From Henckelia pumila (Eukaryota; Streptophyta; Magnoliopsida; Lamiales; Gesneriaceae): 64,000 bases of DNA. The notes under the pieces are model-generated. The model saw only the letters and a program-made list of their open reading frames with translations. It was not told the origin of the DNA and ran no database searches. Position numbers and translations under genes: made by a program. The DNA lies in assembly GCF_033568475.1 (NCBI RefSeq), contig NC_133123.1, positions 186,001 to 250,000 of the forward strand, written 5' to 3'. Below are positions 59,651-64,000 of this stretch, one piece after another (the first letter of the stretch is position 1; each line of letters opens with the position of its first letter).

Positions 59651-61199
59651 TTTCCTCGCAAGCGTACGAGTGTCAAGTTTTAATATAGTGATAAAATCAA
59701 GTATCGATCCCTCAGGGAGTAAAATGAAAATAATAGTACTTGTAATTAGAATAGTCCAAACTTTATCTAGAAAATCAATAATCAAGAGTTTTGCAATTAA
59801 AATAAATAATCAGATGATTTTAGATAGCACGCACACAACTTTCAGGAAAAATCAATCAGAGAAAATGGTCTAGAGGTATAGATTTCACCTGGTTTCAACA
59901 ACAATCAATCCTAATTAATTAATCTTCATGAATTTCAAAGAATTAATAGCCAAGAACACTTACGTGTATTATTCCCTCTTCCGAGTGCCGAATAAAATAT
60001 ATCAACTACAATTCAATTCCAATATCCCTATTAAGAATCTACTTGCAATGATCAATTCAAAACTATGTTCTCTTTAAAAGCTCTGTTAAAATTATACACT
60101 CTCCCGAGCGATATAAACAATTAAAAGTGTATTTTCCAATGGTCCTATTCAAAATCTCCTCTTCCGAGTGTCAGATTTCAAATAAATATTACAAATCAAT
60201 TATTGATCAGATAATTGAAAAGACAATCAATTCTAAAAAAAACAATTAATCTAGAAGAAATTCAATCCAATAAAATCAAGAATTCAAGAAAGTGTCTACA
60301 CCAGGTTCCATCCGACCTCTAGACTATAAAAAATTAGTTCATACTAAAATTCTGAAAACAATAATAATCCATAAATTCAAACATGTTCAGAATAAAATAA
60401 AATATAAAATAAACAAATCCGTCGTCGACGCCGTGTCCGGTCGATCAAACTCCGTCTTCGTTATTCACGATGAAGCTTCAGAAAATCCCAGAAAAATTGT
60501 CACGATCAACTCTCTGATTTCTCTTCTAATTGTTGCGGCCGCCCTTCCTCTAGTCTGATGAAAAATTGCCTTTTATATCGTCTCCCCAAAAGCCCACTCA
60601 AAAGCCCACAAAATATAAAAGTTTTCTTCCGATAAAATATTTCCAAACTCAAACTTCCCGACAAGTGCCCGCTTAAAAACCCAGGAGGGCGCGCATGAGG
60701 CTCTGGCTTCCAATATTCTTGCTTTCCTTGACAAGCGCGATAGCGCTTCTCCTTCAAATCTTTAGCGCTAAGTTAGCGCTATCCTTAAGCACAATAGAGG
60801 AAAGCCCATCACTATTCATTCTCTCTTGTCTGATCGTTTCTTTCTTTCTTTCTTCTTCTTTTCTTTCTCAATTATTTTAATTCTTTTCTCTCAAATCTCA
60901 TTTTTCTCATTTTTCCTCCTTTTCCACATAAATTCCATACTTTCCTACAAACACAAAAACAACAACATACCCACATAAATCTGCTCGAAACAAGCAATTA
61001 ACAATTAAAAGCATATATAAATTAAGTGTATAAAATACACTTATCAAATATCCCCAAACTTAGACTTTTGCTAGTCCCGAGCAAAACTATTAAATTCCAA
61101 AAACTAATTCTATCAAACCCACAAAAATAGTCAAGAAATATTATGGAACAATGGCCTCAACAATGATTTCAAAAATATCAAATCCAAATCATATCCAAC
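59651..61199. repeat. Unclassified repeat interrupting the FRS-like gene
   Basis: The segment begins near CTCGCAAGCGTACGAGTGTC and runs through GTATCGATCCCTCAGGGAG to CTTATCAAATATCCCCAAACTTAGAC. These phrases recur, from memory, in dispersed plant repeats. It contains no supportable gene. Near 60725-60775 the motif AGCGCTA/TAGCGCT repeats several times in both orientations. Neither target duplications nor LTR pairs were recognised. Confidence 0.45.
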
Positions 61200-62520
61200 T
61201 GTTGGGATCGGTTCAGAGGGTAGAGGGGGGGTGAATACACTCTGAAACTTTTCTACTTTCTTTTCAAAATGATCAAGTGAAGTTTAGTTCACTTAATCTG
61301 TTTTCTCAACTTCTAAAACGGTTTGAACAACTTAAACAGTGCGGAAATAGTTCAGAGGTTTTAGTGATGCAAAGTTTATAACACAATGTATGAGCAGTAT
61401 GTAAGGTAAATAGCAGTAAAGACTAAAGCACGATTTATGGAAGTTCGAAGGCTTAATCCTTCTACGTCTCCACTTCTTCCACTTAGGAAGGAATTCACTA
61501 GAAGACTTTGGTTATTACAACGTCTTGCAATACACCCACTTCAGACTTAGGACTTATCCAATGCCTAATCCGAAACTCCTAGATTTACACAGATAAGATT
61601 CTCAGTTTTTATCAGACTGGTGGAAGCTTTCAGAGTAGCTTCAAATCTCTTCAGTAATGAATATGGTCCTGTTGAGCTTCTCAAACTGCAGAGCGGTCGA
61701 GAGGCTTGAAAACCCTAGAAGGATCCTTTAAGATCGGATATGTAAACTGTAGGCGAGGGTTTATTTGAGCAGCAAGTGAATGATCTTGTGAGTGTGCTCA
61801 AGTATTGCTTCAGTATCTCAGATGAGGACTTCTGATTCAAGTGATTGAGTTGATTGAGATTTTTCGAATTGCTTGTCTCTCTTTTTTTTACTTCTTGAGC
61901 AATCTGTCCTTTATATAGGTCAATCATCAATGTCTTTATTTGAACGTTCTGATGCCGCATTGAATGCACATTTAATGCTCATAAATGCATTGATTATTCT
62001 GCATGAAGATCGTACACTTCTTTAAATGCAGACAACTCCCAGGGTCCAAAACTGGTATAAACGGTCGAATGCTTTATCTGTAGTCATTCTGCGTTTTTGC
62101 CATTTTAGTGCAACCTGTTGTCTCGATTGCAGGAGTCAACAGATCTTCTGATACGCCGGTTCTGCTTTTAATAAAAGATCTTGAAAAGAACATCTTGTCA
62201 CAGGTACTTGTCTTGAGATATCTTGATAAGCAGTTGGCATTTTACCGATAGATAGATTTGTCCTCTGCTGGTTTGAATAACCAGTCGATAGGCTTGTGAC
62301 TTCAACCGGTCGAGAGACAGAGGCGGTTGAAAAGCTTCCGGTAGAGAGATTTATCCTCTGTTGGTTTGAATAACCAGTCGATAGGCTTGTGACTTCAACC
62401 GGTCGAGAGACAGAGGCGGTTGCGGTAGGAGTTGTAGTGGATTCCTGAAATACAAGGATTGGCAGCACATGCCTATACAATGAGTTGTTGTTTGTTATCA
62501 CCAAAATATCAGATTCAACA
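61200..62520 (-). repeat. 3' LTR of a SIRE-like Copia element (fossil)
   Basis: A 1321-bp LTR with ends TGTTGGGATCGG and CAGATTCAACA on the plus strand. The adjacent ATTTCCCCCTTTTTGGTGATG (62521 on) is the complement of a polypurine tract, so the element runs on the minus strand and this is its 3' LTR. Two tandem units of about 93 bp (about 62245-62337 and 62338-62430) share AACCAGTCGATAGGCTTGTG and CCGGTCGAGAGACAGAGGCG. The second LTR is outside the window. Confidence 0.78.
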
Positions 62521-62696
62521 ATTTCCCCCTTTTTGGTGATGACAAAACTTAAGTGCTCCAAGAACAGTATGAAAGCATTAACATGAACTTCATTGAGAGA
62601 ATGAATTTCATTATTTACAATACGCATTCTTATTACACCTACTGAAGAAAGACAAAATGAGATGCAGCTGCGATAAGTAAAGATGAGACAAGTTGT

Positions 62697-64000
62697 TCAT
62701 CTTTTGAACCAACTGGCTCCTCCTGACCTATCGCCTTCTCTTCTTCTTATGTCGGCTTCTTCCTTTCTTCTGGATTCTTCTTCCCGTCTTCTTGCCTCTG
62801 CTGCTCTACGTTGCTCTTCTTCCCCCTTTTTGGCATCACCTTGGTTGAGTCGAAGGATGATCTCAGTGAGTTGAGTGCCAAGGCAGGCTTGCATAGTGTC
62901 AATTTTTGCATCTAGTTGGGCAAGTAGAGTAGCTTGCATAGAGTCCATCCGATCATTCAACTGCTTGTGAAGGCGGTTTTCGGATCTGACAACTTGTTCG
63001 GAGACGGTAGAGAGCGTTTTGATTTGAGTGCGATGATGGGTAGTGATCTCTGTGGACAGATGAGCAAGGTCTCGAGACACGGTCTCGAAATGCCGAATCA
63101 TCGTTTGGCGTGAATTATCAACCGATAAGGATGAGTTTGTTATGTCTTGAGAGAAGGATCGAACCGTTTGCATGAGCTCATGAAGCCTATTTATCAAGGT
63201 ATGATCCAGAGCTGCGGCCATGGCTTCAATTAAAGAGTCATCAGTCTGAAGCATTTGACCTTGTGGGTCATTCCGTGGTGAAACCGGGCTAGACTCACGA
63301 TGATGTGGTGCGGGTGATCTGGCTGGAGAGCTACCTGATGGACCTTCCAATAGTGGTACAGATGGAGATGTAAGAGTCTCGACTGCAGCCAAGATGGTTG
63401 GTGGAGTAGCAGGATCAGCACTCGGTTCATCCATTATGAGATCTTCCATAAACTTTTCAGTAGATGGAGACGGTTGAAGCGCTGGATCAGCATCAGTCAC
63501 TGGCTGTTCTGGAGGTGCAGGTGATACAATAGTGCTTGGTATCTCTGTTGGGGACACTACTGCTTCACTACTGCAAGGAGCCTCTGTCACAGAGGTGACA
63601 GGAATCTCTTGTTCAATCATTTCTAAAACATCTTGTGGACAACTGGGAGAGGTGTGAGCGGTCGTCACTGGAGAGGAGTGAGCAATCACAGCTGCTTCCG
63701 GTTGAATGACTGCTTGGACTGCGGTTGAGGAGGGGTCGACTGATGAAGATGCTGCCACACTCGATCTTAGAGCAGATGATTGAAACAGGTCAGCAGTGAT
63801 GAGATCGGTCAGAATCCCATCTGAAGGAGTGAGAGCAGAGACGTCTTCTTCACCCTGATCTTGGGTGAGAAAGGTCTTCATCATCACCTGTGCTTCCAGT
63901 ACATAAGCTTGTAAACAAGCTGCTGAAACTGTCGTTTTGACATTGTTAAGAGCTTGGAAGTGCTGAAGTAGTTGAGTGATTTGACGTAGACTATCCTGTA
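62697..64000 (-). CDS. 3' ORF of the SIRE-like Copia element, partial
   Basis: A long open frame on the minus strand, open to the right window edge (at least 434 codons, ending at 62697). It lies between the missing pol region and the polypurine tract of the Copia element, the place where SIRE-type elements carry an extra ORF. The first half is low-complexity, rich in Ser, Pro, Thr, Ala and Glu (VVSPTEIPSTIVSPAPPEQP). The second half is a long helical coiled coil (from about LINRLHELMQTVRSFSQDI through QLNDRMDSMQATLLAQLDAK) ending in a charged tail, EEEQRRAAEARRREEESRR. No transmembrane segment or signal is visible in the part seen, so an envelope role is not supported. Fossil element; the part seen looks whole. 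Confidence 0.7.
   Translation of the reverse strand, partial: QDSLRQITQLLQHFQALNNVKTTVSAACLQAYVLEAQVMMKTFLTQDQGEEDVSALTPSDGILTDLITADLFQSSALRSSVAASSSVDPSSTAVQAVIQPEAAVIAHSSPVTTAHTSPSCPQDVLEMIEQEIPVTSVTEAPCSSEAVVSPTEIPSTIVSPAPPEQPVTDADPALQPSPSTEKFMEDLIMDEPSADPATPPTILAAVETLTSPSVPLLEGPSGSSPARSPAPHHRESSPVSPRNDPQGQMLQTDDSLIEAMAAALDHTLINRLHELMQTVRSFSQDITNSSLSVDNSRQTMIRHFETVSRDLAHLSTEITTHHRTQIKTLSTVSEQVVRSENRLHKQLNDRMDSMQATLLAQLDAKIDTMQACLGTQLTEIILRLNQGDAKKGEEEQRRAAEARRREEESRRKEEADIRRREGDRSGGASWFKR

Noticed and set aside
62136-62627. 163-residue minus-strand frame with repeated SVSRPVEVTSLSTGYSNQQR
   Set aside because: It crosses the polypurine tract and LTR border; the repeats are the 93-bp LTR units read in frame by chance.

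Overview
This is nuclear plant DNA from a eudicot. It is AT-rich, its genes have GT..AG introns, several proteins carry plastid transit peptides, and plant repeats (SINE, MITEs, MULE, Copia, solo LTRs) fill the gaps. The repeat types and the long-ORF Copia element at the right edge lean towards an asterid, perhaps Lamiales/Gesneriaceae. That placement is inference from memory, not something the sequence proves.

Layout. 1-5.6 kb: no gene; a SINE with a MITE inside it, another MITE and microsatellites. 5.9-16.2 kb: two DUF538 genes separated by a Copia retrotransposon whose 5' LTR was itself hit by a 1.3 kb MULE. 16.2-21 kb: MITE-rich spacer, including a dimeric MITE with a third MITE at its joint. 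21.1-23.5 kb: a DUF642 cell-wall protein. 24.8-29.0 kb: a LARP6-type RNA-binding protein (11 exons). 31.4-32.9 kb: an intronless CYP710A sterol C-22 desaturase. 33.3-34.7 kb: a plastid-targeted glycine-rich membrane protein (minus). 36.4 kb: tRNA-Arg(ACG). 37.3 kb: an arabinogalactan peptide. 37.8-39.3 kb: two divergent Bet v 1/MLP genes, one of which has lost the family intron. 39.7-41.3 kb: a plastid NAD(P)-binding protein (minus). 41.7-44.2 kb: a MULE-like element holding a solo LTR. 44.7-47.9 kb: plastid KAS I (7 exons, minus). 50.4-53.6 kb: a Ycf23 homologue (9 exons, minus). 55.4-57.8 kb: a viroplasmin-domain gene split by a solo LTR. 58.6-59.65 kb: the 3' end of a FAR1-related (FRS) gene, cut off by a repeat. 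61.2-64 kb: the 3' part of a minus-strand SIRE-like Copia element that runs off the window.

The host genes are not an operon-like unit. They cover sterol and fatty-acid synthesis, cell wall, RNA binding and plastid functions. The neighbourhood nevertheless looks conserved: several genes match, by memory, two Arabidopsis neighbourhoods (At2g34460-At2g34510 and At5g46230-At5g46290). Exon coordinates were worked out by hand from reading frame, GT/AG sites and family knowledge. Every multi-exon model given here closes in frame.
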